Made by a program: the position numbers and the translations under genes. Source: Gorsachius magnificus (Eukaryota; Chordata; Aves; Pelecaniformes; Ardeidae). From it: a stretch of 64,000 nt of DNA. The DNA lies in contig CM067082.1 of assembly GCA_034008185.1 (NCBI GenBank), forward strand, positions 83,389,684 to 83,453,683, read 5' to 3'. The notes beneath the pieces were generated by a model that was not told the origin of the DNA, searched no databases, and was given only the letters and a program-made list of their open reading frames with translations. Below are positions 1-12,715 of the stretch, in pieces (position 1 is the first letter of the stretch; every line of letters starts with the position of its first letter).

Positions 1-3000
1 ACGTGCTATGGTTTAAATGGAACAGGTGATAGAGAAAATCAGAATAGTCACAACCAACCGGGCTGCCGATTCAGCCTGTCGCCGTGCTAGTGACTAAACC
101 TAATATAGTTGGTCCTGCAGCTGGAAATGCATCTGACGGAGATGTTAAGGAACACAGAAAAACTGTCTGGGTAGGCTGCACAATGATGTCGTAGCAGGAT
201 CGGTTTTAAAGCCCAGAGGATAAATCGGTGCGGGACTTGCTGCAGAAAACAAAGATGCATATGAAATCGGTGGGCTGTTGTAAGGAGAAATTGAAAACAT
301 CGCTGAACTTGCTTAGGGTATTTAAATGTATTTTGTGTGCAGAAATGGAAATAAGACCAAGTAAATGGACAGAGTGTGCTGAGGGCATATAACCAGTAAC
401 ATCAAATAGTTTCAGAATTCGTGATTCCTGATAGAAAGGGGTACAGCAAAACTATGAGATACTCTGTTTGGAATGGATTCAGTAATGATGCTTTTTTGTT
501 TGGAATGGATTCGGTAATGAGGCTTTTTCCCCGCCAGCACCACATCCACTACAGAAATGATAGACCCCAGCCTTTTTAAAGGTTTAATAGCGAAATAGTG
601 GTCGTGGTTCACAAGAAAGCTTGCTAGTACCAAACACAGCTGAGACTGTGCCAAAAAAATGAAAAACATAAGGGCAAATCCTAGGAACTGTTTGCTTTAA
701 GCAAGGATATTAGCCATGAGTCATGGGAAACAAAAACTGTACCTTGAAGAATGACAAATTGGGACTCTGTAAAAACAGCAAAATAAAATTACGTGCGTTT
801 AAACAGGCTTTCCTGTTCTTAACTTAATGTGTCCAATGCATTGCACCTGACCTGCATTTATGGCTGTAATTGAAGGGAGCGGCATCTTAAAACCAATTAT
901 AATGCTACCTGAGTGGGTGATGAGCATCTATTAAAGTGTCACGAGTTTGCATCACAGTACTGCTTTTTACCTTGCTTGTTTGTTTGAGCTCAGCGGGATA
1001 AAACTGACAGCTCAAGAGACATCCAAAACAAAGGCAATACGCTTTTGGGGGCAGACAGAACAAACCGGCAACAGAGGCTCAGGATTTATCAAGGAGGATG
1101 GAAACGATCACATGACATCAGCTAAGAAATCATTATGGTGCTTTTCGGTAGCAGAATACCGTGCTGGCTGCTCAAGATCTGATCCTGCAAATCCTTCCGC
1201 ACACACATTTACTTTTATGTGAGCCGGCCCGCCAAAGCTAATTGGACTAATAAGAAGAATTAGCTGTATAAAGAACTGGAACTCAACAAACAGAAGCTCA
1301 CGTGAAGAAAATCTCCCTTGACCATTACAGAGGTAGGGGCATCAACAAGAGGCATCGGTCAGGTCTGGCAGCGTAAAGGGCAGATTATCTTTGTGAGACA
1401 GCTTTCTCACCCATCCTTGGGCAACTGACCGAGCAGGCGGGATCCTGCAAAGCCTACCATTTCTTTGAGAGCTTCCCAGATGCCCAAGGTACAAGTGGGT
1501 GCGTGATTAACCAGTGCTCTGGGAAAGTTCTTTATGCCTGGCAACACCAAACTTCCCGACAATCTGAAAGTGGGCACCTTTTCCCTGTACCTTTGAATTA
1601 ACATCCACAGGATTTCAGCAGCAGCCCTGGTTCCTGGTGACCTGCCCACCCTTTTTATTTCCTTGGCTCATGAGCAGGCGAGTTGGAGAGAAGCGAGCGA
1701 TTGTTTGAAGCCCTGCCTGGGCAGGCGTGAAACAACCGGGCTGTACGCTTGCACCCTGTGACCACGCTCAGGGTGGGCAAGGACATTGCCACGTTTTGCA
1801 CTGTAAACCTGCAGAGATTTTCTATTCTAGAACGAATGAAAACCAAAAAAAGCCCCAGCACAAACCTGAATTTGCGTAACCCAAAGGTAGTTATTTAGAG
1901 TGGTGTAGGTAAATACAATTGTGACAACCAAAAAAGTCCTTTGTCTTACGGCATTCTAGCACAGCTTCAATACTGGGTTTGTGGAAAGCGTCTGCCAAGA
2001 TCCTGCCCACGGGCGGGGAACTTGCACACATGAAAATTAGCAGCCAAAGGCACCGTAAATGCCCGCAAATGCCAACGGCACTGTAAATCCTTGTGGGTGC
2101 TAATGTCCAGTGAGGCATTTGCCTGTGCCGCCCACCGCCGTGCTTCATCTGGGCTCCTCTGTTCAAGGCATTCCGTGCTGCCCCTTCCCACGCCCAGCAC
2201 GTATTTGCTCCGCGTGCCTTTGTGCCTTGCAACAGCTTTCTAGCTTGCCCTGACTAAAACTAACCACCAACCGTGAGATCTTTCACCTTTGTTTCTGTCC
2301 ATGAGACCATGATACCCACGTGCCCATGGTGTGTCTGCCAAGCTGCCCTGAAATGCCTCGAAAACAACACGCTTCTAGAGACTCGCCTGTGCGTGTGTAA
2401 TTCTCTGCTACCAGCTGCACACCACCATTTATTGCTAAGACTCTCTCGTCTCATCTGTTTTGCTCAACGTCTTGCCCAACATTGCTATCCAGGCAGCAGC
2501 GAGGGTCTGTCATATCAGATGCTTTAAAAGAAAAACCAAAACAAAACAGTTTTCCGCATGTAAAAAGTACAGGGAAGAGCAGCACCCAGGAAGCCTGGAT
2601 GCGTATTTTCCTCATTTTTAACCGGGACGGTGGCAGGTTAACCTGAACAAACTTCTTCACTTCTTCAGAGCGCGTTCCTGAAATGGGAGATTGCCTCTCA
2701 TCCTGCTGGTGTTGCAAATGCTACAGGTGTGGAGTGGATCCTTTTTGGCTGGAAGCGCTTGCAGAGCAGAGAATGCTGCTGTAAATCGCTTAAAGCGTGC
2801 TCAGTCTGCCATCGTGGTTGATTTCACAGGGCTTAATTGCGCTCACCAGGAAAGGAAGCTGGATGAGATACTGCGATAATATCCTTTGGGTCCCACACAG
2901 CACACAGCTCCTGACTTTCAGACCGCTTTTACCGTACTCATCCCTCAACCACCTCCGCTTCTTGTCAAGATCCAGAGGCCCCATGGTTTGGGTTGGAAGG

Positions 3001-4255
3001 AGGCAAAACAACTGCATCTAGCTCTGGAAATCCCAGCTCTTCGACATTGCGACACGGCAATAGGGTCTCATCTTTACAGGATCTGAGCTGTCTCACCACC
3101 TTTCACAAGCTGCCGACCTAGTCCCGTGATGCGGGCAATGCTGCCGAAGCCCTTTCTTCTTTCAGCTATGGAAAAAGTAACGGGGACCAACTTCCCTGTT
3201 GAAAGAGCAGAAGCGCGAAGGCGGCAATTTCAGCGTGGAGGAAGTGGGGAGAGTCTGAAGGACACATAGGAACATCCATCTCTGCTCCACAGACTTTTAT
3301 GACACCTGTTAAAATTTTTCAAGAGGGGGGAAAGCAGGGGGTTTTTTTTGAGTAAATCTTCGAAATAAAGCCTGACACACCTCACTTCAACTACTTCCTT
3401 TGAAGTACCTGTTAGCTTTGAAAAGGATGTTCCCTTCAGTTACAAGTTACCTAGAACATTTAGAATTTGAGACTCATTTTTCTATACATTATTTACAGCT
3501 GGTTTCTTTCTAGATTTAACACCTTATTTTGGCCAAGGGAGTCGATTCGCAGCGCTTGGTAGCATGATTTAGTATTAGTCATTATGTTTTGCCTTTGTCC
3601 CTTGTGTTTATGTACATTGGTCTAGCAGCACCACTACTGAACGAACTTCATAGTTAGAACTTGAAAGGTTTAAAATTAACATGGGGATTCCCCTCCAAGC
3701 TGAAAACAAACCTGTTTTCAACTTCAAAAAAAAAAATTTCAGACTGGCTTGGTGGTGTTCTACCACAGGGGGGGTTCGGCGTTATATTCCTTCATCAACA
3801 TTTCCCCAAACAGCAAACCTTCTTGTTCGGCTTTATGAAATGCTTCCCCCTGCCCCCTCCATCAATTTAGATATGCATCTTTGGGGGTTAAAAAAAAAAA
3901 AAAAAGTTGCACATTCTGCTTCCTTCAGTACAAGTTTCTGTCCAAAAGCTTCACAGTATTATTTCCCCCCACCGCAGACCACCACGGTCCTCTTTTTCAC
4001 CCATTTAGTGCACCTAGGTTGAAAGAGAGGAAATGGGAGGCTGGGAGGTGTGGCAAGACAGACACCTCGTTTAAAGGTCTGTGCCTCTCCAGAGAGTCTC
4101 CCCCAGTGACAGAGGAAAGGAAATGACTTCAGGAGGTTTTACTACCAGTTTTGACAGACAATCAAACAAGCGACTATTCCTCAGTGTGCTCGGCCCCACC
4201 TGCATGGGGGAAAAAGAAAAATAAAAAAAGCCTCTACCAGATATTCAGCCTCTAG
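1..4255. other. Intergenic region left of KDSR, no gene recognised
   Basis: I see no coding exon, RNA gene or recognisable transposon here. Open frames are all under 115 codons, are scattered on both strands and match no family I know. The only structured item is a 32-base tandem duplication near 466-529. The rest is mixed-composition sequence with short A and G runs (for example around 3720-3740 and 3890-3905). By vertebrate synteny the BCL2 promoter should lie further left, outside the window; that is inference from gene order, not something seen here. Confidence 0.6.
466..529. repeat. 32-bp tandem duplication, two copies
   Basis: Two adjacent copies of a 32-base unit starting GTTTGGAATGGATTC lie at 466-497 and 498-529. 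They differ at about three positions (A/G at unit base 16, T/G near base 24 and the last base). This is a simple local duplication with no sign of coding function. Confidence 0.85.
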
Positions 4256-4267
4256 CTGAAATCCAAT

Positions 4268-4667
4268 TACCCTACGAGGAAAGGTGGAGAGATTTGGGCT
4301 TGTTCAGCCTGAAGAAGAGAAGACTGAGAGGGGACCTCATCAATACATACAAATATCTTAAGGGCGGAAGTCACAAGGACAGAGCCAGACTCTTTGCAGT
4401 GGTGCCCAGCAACAGGACAAGGGGCAATGGGCACAAGCTGAGACATAAGAGGTTTCCGTTGAGTATGAGGAAAAACTTCTTTACTCTGAGGGTGACGGAG
4501 CACTGGAACAGGCTGCCCAGGGGGTAGTGGAGTCTCCTTCCCTGGAGATATTCAAAGCCCGCCTGGATGAAGTCCTGTGTAACATGCTCTAGGAGAACCT
4601 GCTTTAGCAGGGGGGGTTGGACTACATGATCTCCCGAGGTCCCTTCCAACCCTTGCGATTCTGTGAT
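4268..4667 (+). mobile_element. CR1 LINE, 5'-truncated 3' end
   Basis: About 400 bases match the well-known 3' end of avian CR1 (chicken repeat 1) retrotransposons. The element reads on the plus strand from the stretch translating as [13 protein letters not shown], through [22 protein letters not shown] (4294-4525). This is the C-terminal tail of the CR1 ORF2 endonuclease/reverse transcriptase. The typical 3' UTR follows (GGTTGGACTACATGATCTCC, then GGTCCCTTCCAACC) and ends in GATTCTGTGAT at 4667. There is no full ORF2, so it is a dead, 5'-truncated copy. It is the clearest single sign that the DNA is from a bird or other sauropsid. Confidence 0.95.
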
Positions 4668-5311
4668 ACCAAAGGAATGAGGAGAAATCTGCTTTGGCCT
4701 GCTACTTGCACCGAAAAGGAAAAATGAACCGCTCCAGTTGCAACATGGCCTTCTTCAGTTTCAAAATTTTTTAATTCTCCCAACATTCCAAGATGAACAC
4801 CAGCCCCTCCGCTTTCAAACGCATTTTAGATTGCAGATACTTTCCTCAATCCATCTTTGATTTTGGCTCTCTGATAATTTAACGTCTTTCTAAAAGATGG
4901 AACTTTTTTGCAGTTTTGAATTGACTTTCAGAGTAAGAACCTGAGGGCTCTTTCTCCCCTGCTGTCACCTTAGAGCTAGCCATCCATCTACTCAAGCCCT
5001 CCTACCACGGAGCTGAAATGTAACACAGTCATTTTCCATACAGCTGCATGCTCAGGCAGCATGGGAAGACAGCTGCCCTAGCCATCACTTCTCACTCTCT
5101 TCCAACTAGGAAGAATGAGCATCGCTTGGCTCATCGGGATTCGCACACACTTCCAGAGAGCACAAGCTCTGGTTATACCGGGACCACCTCCTGCAATAAA
5201 GGGAAATTTACCAATTTAATCCCACTTTCATTATGGTTTGATGACACCAGGTCTGTTGACAATACTCAGTTGAATTCTTTACTTCCTTCATCTGCTATAC
5301 ACCTCTGCTCT

Positions 5312-5413
5312 AATATATCCCTCCCTATATGGAGGGATATATTGCTCCCTCTGCTGTCCCATAAAATTGAAAGGATCCTGCTGATCCTTTTAAATCTGAT
5401 CCCAGATTTAAAA
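5312..5413. repeat. Three consecutive short hairpins
   Basis: Three perfect inverted repeats follow one another. The first has arms AATATATCCCTCC (5312-5324) and its complement (5331-5343), 13 bp with a 6-base loop. The second has arms AAAGGATC (5370-5377) and 5383-5390, 8 bp with a 5-base loop. The third has arms TAAATCTG (5391-5398) and 5403-5410, 8 bp with a 4-base loop. The third could extend to 11 bp by using the last three bases of hairpin 2 (5388-5390) against 5411-5413. No function is known to me; they sit about 110-210 bases past the likely KDSR poly(A) signal. Confidence 0.8.
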
Positions 5414-5462
5414 AAAAAAAAAAAGAAAAAAGAAAAAAAAAGAAAGAAAGAAGAAAGAAAAA
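5407..5462 (+). repeat. A-rich purine tract
   Basis: A run of about 14 A is followed by A/G-only sequence (AAAGAAAAAAG-type). On the minus strand it reads as a T-rich pyrimidine tract. It directly follows the third hairpin, and may be an old poly(A) tail or a simple repeat. Confidence 0.85.
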
Positions 5463-5542
5463 CAGAGCCCTGCAAATGAATTTATCCATTGCTCCTCATC
5501 CCCTCAAAGAACTTAGAAGTTACAGGCTTTGTTGATTCTCCA

Positions 5543-5548
5543 TTTATT
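5543..5548 (-). terminator. KDSR: Candidate distal KDSR poly(A) signal
   Basis: AATAAA on the minus strand (TTTATT on plus), about 3.15 kb past the KDSR stop codon. A UAACUUCUAAGUUCUUUG-like stretch lies downstream. It is the last canonical signal before the hairpin cluster at 5312-5413. Confidence 0.45.
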
Positions 5549-7526
5549 TTGAGAAATATATAATATGAAAACTAGTTTACAGTTCTGGCACAAAAATGAT
5601 GAAGCAATAAGCACAAAGTTTCTTTTTACAAATAACGCTATATATTTTTACCATTTAAAAGTGCCTAGAGTTTTTCACAGCAAATAAAGTTATTTATATA
5701 TAAAATTCAAATTTAAATTAACCTTGGAAAACTACAAAGTAAATCGAATCCTAAAGACTGATCAAGAAAACAAAAGACAGACTGATATGGCACAAGTGAT
5801 TAAATTATTGACAGTTTGACAGAAAGTAATAAAGCCTAGTTGAAGATCATCATGGATCTAATACACTGCTAAAACATTTCAATGCAGAGGTTTTGTAACA
5901 TTTAAACTGGCAAAACAGATTTTTGGCTGCTAAATATTTTTCCACAAGATCACAAGGCATCTCCTTCACTTAATACTGGACCTTAAAATGAGTACATTGG
6001 TAGCTAGAGAATGTGCATAAGAAAACAATTTACAGCAAAGGTTGCTGTAGTTGACAGTATACTTTGTTTTGACAATAAAACAGTTGAAAAGTTTATCACT
6101 TATTAACCAAATTAACTTGCAACAGCAGAAACTAGAGCCTTTTAAAATATCATCTTTGACTTGTTCCTTCAAAAAACTTGCCTTGTTCCAGTTTCCAGAA
6201 TTGCTGAGGAGTTCAGCCTACAGTTTTACTGTCAATACAACCGCTTACACTATGCAAAATTGGGTGTGAACTGAAGTCTCTATAATCGGGGCCATAAACT
6301 TTCACACAGTATTCTTATTCCTCCTTCACAGACACTTGCGCTGAATTGTATCAGTCATTATTTGAAGGACTCTTCAGTGAAGAAAGAGTGGTTAGTCATC
6401 TAAGATGTCCAACCTGAAATATTTTAAAGAGGCCCAGCTGCCATAGTGTTTTGTGTGTGCTCGGACCTGCTGGGTTATGTTTCTTAAATGCAAACACTTT
6501 AACATTCCAAGCTGAAGATCCAAAACTTCAAGTATCCAAAGTCTTACTGGTTTTAAGTCCTGACCTTCAAGCTCGTGTTGACGTCAAGTCATTTACAAAA
6601 GCATTTCTTCCAAACTACAGCACAACTGATTCACCCATTCTGGTATCTTTTGCAGGTGGTCAAAGGAGTATTTGATTTGCATCAAAGTAAGAATTAACAT
6701 AGATAATTGAGTCCAAATAGCATTGTTATGTTGCTTTAAGAAACACAGCAATGCTGACAATGGCTTTATGATAAATGTCCCATTATGCCATTCACATCAA
6801 GCAGCACAGGAAACACATATACACACTAGATTTCTTTGCACTGAAGCCCACCTGTTTAAAAATGCAGGAATATACTCTGTTCTTGAAATTAATCTTATAG
6901 GCATGCACAACTTCACACATCTAAACAAAATCAGGAGGCAGGACCTAAAACATAGGCTTTGTGAAGAATTCAACAATGCCTCAAGGTTTGTAATCTAATG
7001 AAAGTCTAACCGCTTAAAATGAGAGTGCCAATATGACCCTCCCCAAAATATGTTTGTAAACCAGGTATGAAAGCAAGTTTAGTCTATGTGAACAACCTCT
7101 GAAAAGCGATTAACCGAATTCAGAGAGGGAAAATAAACAGCCTCAATAAGTTACATTTTAAAGATTTTCCAGTTAACCACCTATTATTTTTCATCTGTTT
7201 AACTGAATACCTCTTCTTAAATAGATGTAGAGAGTATCTAAACAAAAGCAATCCATTTTGCCTATTTTGTTGTTAAATACTACTTTGAAGGAAGTGAAAG
7301 TGCCCAGTTTTACAAGTAATTTTAGATTCAGATTACCAACTGAAAATGGAAAATATGACATTGAAAACACAGCAGTGCTAACAAATACAAAATATGCAGC
7401 TTTTTGGGAAAAAAAAAGCAGCTCACAAGGCACTTGCTATAGTGGTCCATTAAATAAACAGTATACATAGTGCACCCTTAAAACATCATTGTTATGCATC
7501 AAGCTTTTTCAGTGTTAAACTTCAGA

Positions 7527-7532
7527 TTTATT
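7527..7532 (-). terminator. KDSR: Candidate proximal KDSR poly(A) signal
   Basis: AATAAA on the minus strand about 1.17 kb past the KDSR stop codon. It could give a shorter alternative 3' UTR. The call rests only on the hexamer. Confidence 0.3.
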
Positions 7533-8699
7533 AGAAACAGCCACTGGGTTCTGTGTATTCTGAAGCAGTTATTGAGCAGCCTTGTTTCATACAATGTAAA
7601 TGAAACCAATTAGAAGTGGGGCATAGAAGGAGAGTATCTTAAATTATTTCTTGTCATGTGAAGGTTTGTCTGTGTAGTGATAAAATTAAGTGTGGAATGC
7701 TGTTCTGACACACATCCCTCCCCCTCCCAGCCCCCTGCCCCAAAAAGCTACATTCCTGCTACTGGAAGAGCCTGGCATTTTAATTACAATTGATTCTATC
7801 ATCAACTACTGGTATGGCTCATCATTTGCAGCTTTGAAAAATAACGTGCATAACAGTAGCATTAAGCTACTTTCCTCTCCAGAGCAAAAACTGGCAGATA
7901 ACAAAAAGTAAGTATCTGTAAAAATTGTACATTATTTCAATGGCTGAAAATGCTGAAAGTTGTAATCAACACACTTGATACTGGTTTGATTTTTTTTTTT
8001 GTTGTTGTTGTTCATAACATACTTCAAAGGCCAGAAGAGCTACAGACCCAGTCACATCTCCTAGCATTTCTCTGTGGGAATGGGTTCTTCATCTCCCTTT
8101 AGAAAGTATGCATATATTAAACCATACTTTTTAATTACTCCCAGACTGAGAAAGCTTGGATCATGTATCTGCAAACTTAAGGTTTCCACAGTTTCATGTT
8201 GGATAGAATAAGGAACACTGTCATTGACAGAAGGATCTGTAGACTGGCCAACGGAAAAGTTAACATTCTAAATTAAAAACAGTCCCAAAACATTAGCAAA
8301 AGGTATCAACTTGTTCAGGGGACTTCAATCTACTTCAGCCCAGTCTGTCATGGTACTTATTTTGTCCATAAGCACCAAAGTGTGAAAACTTAAGCATTTG
8401 TCCAGAATTACCACACATAGTCCATTCTCAAATTCTGCTCTGCAGATCACTTACGAGTTCCTCAAATTCTCTCCAACTCAAATCACCAAAAAAAAAAATC
8501 TAATCCTCATTCACACTTTTGCATAGTTTGGCATTTTCTGGAGTTGTACTTTTGTTTTCTTTCATAGCTTTTGAGGGGACTCATCTGTCACATATGCAAG
8601 TACTTCCAGTCTAAATCCTTCAGGAGAAAAACTGAGTCCCTCTTAAGCAGCAAGCTGTCCAGGACTGTTTGACATTCTTCTTTCAACTCAAAGTAAACA

Positions 8700-8819
8700 T
8701 TACTCAGTTTTATCTGCAAATTCAGATTTTTCCCTTTGCATCATGCAGCGACGAACTATGCTGTCAAAACTTCCTAGGTAAAATAGGCCAACGATGCGAA
8801 AAATGCCCATGCAAACAAC
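8700..8819 (-). CDS. KDSR: KDSR exon 10 with stop codon
   Basis: Thirty-nine codons, [20 protein letters not shown] then [19 protein letters not shown], and TAA at 8700-8702. It holds a hydrophobic C-terminal segment and the charged tail typical of KDSR. The acceptor is TTTCCAG. Human reads [20 protein letters not shown] at the same place. Confidence 0.97.
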   Translation of the reverse strand, partial: VVCMGIFRIVGLFYLGSFDSIVRRCMMQREKSEFADKTE

Positions 8820-11800
8820 CTGGAAACAGAGAGAAACATCTTTCAATTCATTTAAGCTCCCGGACAGCAGCATATTATTTACTTGTGAAATACAAAAAAA
8901 AAGTTCCAGGCAGATACGTTATATAACGTCAAGAAAACAAACTCCTGGAGACCACCATACCTATGTAATGGTTTGGAATTGAGTAGCAGGTAGTAACCTT
9001 AGCTTTCCTGCCAACTTGCTGCTTCAGCTTGGAAATACTACCTCAGTTTCCTAAACCTCAGTCTCCACAGCATCAACAGCCATTTGATGAATCAAATGCT
9101 TGACTGATCAATGCTTGCACAATGTTCTACATTTTAAAGTATTTGAATCTATAAGAAATTGTGGCTATGGGGCCTTCCCAAATCTTACCTGCTGAAGACC
9201 TTCAGTAATAGAAGTGACTGGTGACATCCCACTTGTCAATATTGACAGCATGTAACCATCTGATCCAACTGAGCTGTTGAAGTTCCCTTGCTGCACGGAA
9301 GGAAAACAGTGATTAAGAAAAGAAAAAAGTAATTTACCCAGTTGTGGCAAATCACGTTCTTATTTCAACAGCTATTTTTGATGAACATAGCTGATTGATG
9401 TCACTAGCAACAAATGTTGTTACGTAAAAAAAAAAAATATTAACACAATTAAGAATCAAAATATTCAGAAATATTTTGTGCTATATAGCAACATTCCAAA
9501 AGGCATTCACTTAAAAATGGACAAGGAAGCTAACTTCTCTTTAGAGAGAGGTGTGCTAAATTACTGCGTTTTTCTTTACAAGACAGAAAGGCTCTAAATT
9601 TCTTTTTGAAGCATGCTTACTGATGGAGAAAATGAATGACTGTCTCCTCATCTGTGAATATATTTCAGAGACAGAATTACACCCTAACTCTGTCAGATCA
9701 CCAATCACTACCATAATTGTAGAATAAAATACTGCTCGCTTGTTAAAATCTGTTTGCTATCACATGAGATTTGGCAGGGTGGGTGTATTTCAATTCAAAT
9801 GCAAGGTAACAGGTCCTCCTTCACCTATGTCAAGGATTTTTAACTTGCCTTCCTCAAAATGGTGAGAGACACAGCCTGCTACACTATTCACCTGGCAGAA
9901 GAGGGGGGACAGACACCAGGAAAAAGTCGTTCAGTTGGTTGGTTTTTGACTACTCATAAGGAAAATTGCAGTTCTATAGCTCTGACTCCCAGGCTTCTCC
10001 CATTTGTTTCCAGCAGACTTTATGCTGGAAAAACACTCTGAAACACTGCAGGACTAAATCTATGGAATGCAGAAGTGAAAGGAGAAGGTGGTGTTCCTGA
10101 ATCAGTGTGAGGAGTGAATCTATGCGAAGTCACAGAGGATATGAGATTTGGTTATTTCCCTAACACACACCTGAGAGGACTGCAAGTTCCTACAGTACAG
10201 AGCTACCTTTTAATTTCCATTTTAGTCTCCCAGCTGATGGCTTGAGTGCATAAAGACCACATGTGAACCAATATATCATCCAAAGTACTGGAAAGCATGG
10301 TGTAGAAATACCAGATGCTTAAGATTAGACACATTCATTTTCCTTAGCACCAAAGCAGAATATTATGACAGTACTTGCTTTTAAAACTCACCACCCCAAA
10401 ACCAGACATAATTTTTTGTTTATGTGCTCTATTTGTGAAAACATTGTAAAAACTTCACAGTTGAACACCTGCTGTAGCTGTAAATCATGTTGGAGATCAA
10501 GAGTATTTGGAATGGCAAAATAATTACAGATTTTAGGATTCAAGCACTGTGCTTTATGAACATGAAATTTCATGTTTGTTTCCATTCTGAGGTGCTTTAT
10601 TAAGCATGCAAACATTCCATAGCACAAAACATTTAAAAAAATTCCTCAGAAAGGCAACACACCTTTCACCACTAAGAGCAGCATTTTATGTATTTTTATC
10701 ACTCATAAATCACATACTTAAGACATTAAAAGCCAAAAAGGCTAGACTGCCTTCATTTACTGTAAAATTATTTTTATATGAACTCATCTTCAAGAAAAGT
10801 AAGATAGTCCAACAAGCTTTTGAGGTTAGACAAATGGTATTTGATACATAAAAAGTCAATAGAGTTCAGTGCTTTAAAGTCAGTCATAATCTGCCTTTGA
10901 GACATTGCATCATACTGATGCATCATTTTGTTCTGTCTAATGTACAACTTCAGATACTTTTTAGTTCCAGGAGATTGTATAAAATCATTTGTGGGCACAG
11001 TGGCAAAAGAAGAATAATGAACATACTTCCTGTGCAAACTAACCAGCACAGAGTACCATTTCATGTAAATAGATATTGCATTTAGCTTAGCCATTGTCTT
11101 ACAGTCTTAAACAAGCATTACATCCTAGCCTCTCCAATGAAGAACGTACTTTAAAAAGATCATTTACTTACTATGGCATCTTTGACTATAACTCTGGCGA
11201 CTTGTTCTGCTTGGCAAACAGATGAGGTTTCAGAAATTAGCTTCGTCTCTAAGGGCTTTAGTAGAAAAACACCAATATAAATTTGACTAACAACACACAG
11301 GAGAGAAAAATACGAAGGTCAAATTTTGGTTTGGGGTCTTTTGTCATGGATGACATCACTGTTAGCAAGTGGTATCATACTGTTACCTAAAACATCCACT
11401 TAAAGAAAGGTAGAAGCACCTTCAGAAATAGTAGTGTAATTTTATGAAGGGAAACGCCAACTTTCCTTGAGTAGTACTTTTTTTTTTAATAGTTTATTAC
11501 TAATAAAATATGGGTTTTCCCCCAAATATTTTATTTTCATTAGAAGCTATCAGAATGCTTAAACTATGTCTCCTCAACACCTGTACTAGTTCATTTATGT
11601 CTTTTGCCAGAAATAAAGTAAAAAATAGGCCTGAAATACTTTAAGATCCTACAAAATAACTTTTTTTTTTAGTTTCTCAAACTCCACACACTGGTATCCA
11701 CCAAAATCCATCAATGCATGTTATTTCTTCATGTTTTAGACCATTTATGCTACTTTACCTCACTAGAAGAAAGCAATTATGGTGGTTATTTTATCAATCA

Positions 11801-12683
11801 CACTTTCTTTCACAGAAAACCCCACCCACAACTCTGGTCTGTTAGAAACACAAATGGCAAAAATATGCTTTAGTATTTAAAAGCACATTTGTCATTCATG
11901 TCCTTTTAACAAATAAAACAATGATGGAGCTAACTGCACAGCCAGCTACTTAAATGCTCAATATGTCAAGATTGATGGTTCTGTTGATGAAGAAAAAACA
12001 GTGCTAAACTAGGGAGAAAGAGAGTACTTGATCACAAGTCGACTTGTTGTAATGGCTAATTCAGTTACATTGAGTAATAAAACTTAATTGAAGCATTCAA
12101 GCCTACTCAAATACTGGGAGTAGTTTAATTCAGATATTAATACTTTAAAAAAGCACATCTAGGAAAGAGCTGAGCAACTACAGGTTTCTCTCTCATTATC
12201 AATCTAAAGTACCACAGAAATTAAGTTTCACAGGAACAGGTCTATTTCCAAATATCTGTAGAATTACGAATCCTGATTTCACTGACCAGGCTCACTGAAA
12301 ACTTTTTTTTTTGTTTTAGGATGTGTATTTTAAGGGGGGAGGGGGGGCAGATATCAGTGTCTTGCCAGCAGAAATTACATACAAACACTTTTTATATGCT
12401 TTCCTACAGTGATATGGCTTGTGTCATCAGATCTCCATCTCATAACACCAATGTACTTTTGAGCTTACTGGCCAATATCCACCAAATCTGAAAGATATAG
12501 GGATGTCAACAGTAATTAAAATACTATAAATTTGGGAAAAAATAAGCAGCTGTTCAGGAGCAACAAATAAAGTTAATGACATGCTGAGAAAAACGCATGC
12601 AGAAATCAGCCATTAAATACTTGATCTGGCTAGTCAGCCAACCAAAGCACAGTTGTAATTTGTAAAGCAGTTACCTTAAAAAA

Positions 12684-12715
<32 letters not shown>

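Larger units (their letters stand above)
4668..5524. other. Intergenic spacer between CR1 and KDSR 3' end
   Basis: No gene is recognised. The spacer contains the hairpin cluster and A-rich tract listed separately at 5312-5462. An open frame through 5048-5479 ends in the lysine/glutamate codons of the A-rich tract and is not credible as a gene. Confidence 0.6.
5525..8699 (-). other. KDSR: Probable KDSR 3' untranslated region
   Basis: This lies directly downstream of the KDSR stop codon at 8700-8702 and contains no further coding exon. Two canonical AATAAA signals on the minus strand (7527-7532 and 5543-5548) offer a UTR of about 1.2 kb or 3.2 kb. The outer end is my inference from the distal signal, which is followed on the minus strand by U-rich sequence. 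The interval is AT-rich with many AUUUA motifs. The true cleavage site needs RNA 3'-end evidence. Confidence 0.5.

Noticed and set aside
4294..4527. A 78-codon frame resembling a small gene
   Set aside because: It is the C-terminal remnant of CR1 ORF2 in a truncated LINE, not a host gene.
5048..5479. 143-codon plus-strand frame
   Set aside because: It runs through the hairpins and ends in lysine/glutamate codons of the A-rich tract, with no protein-like composition.
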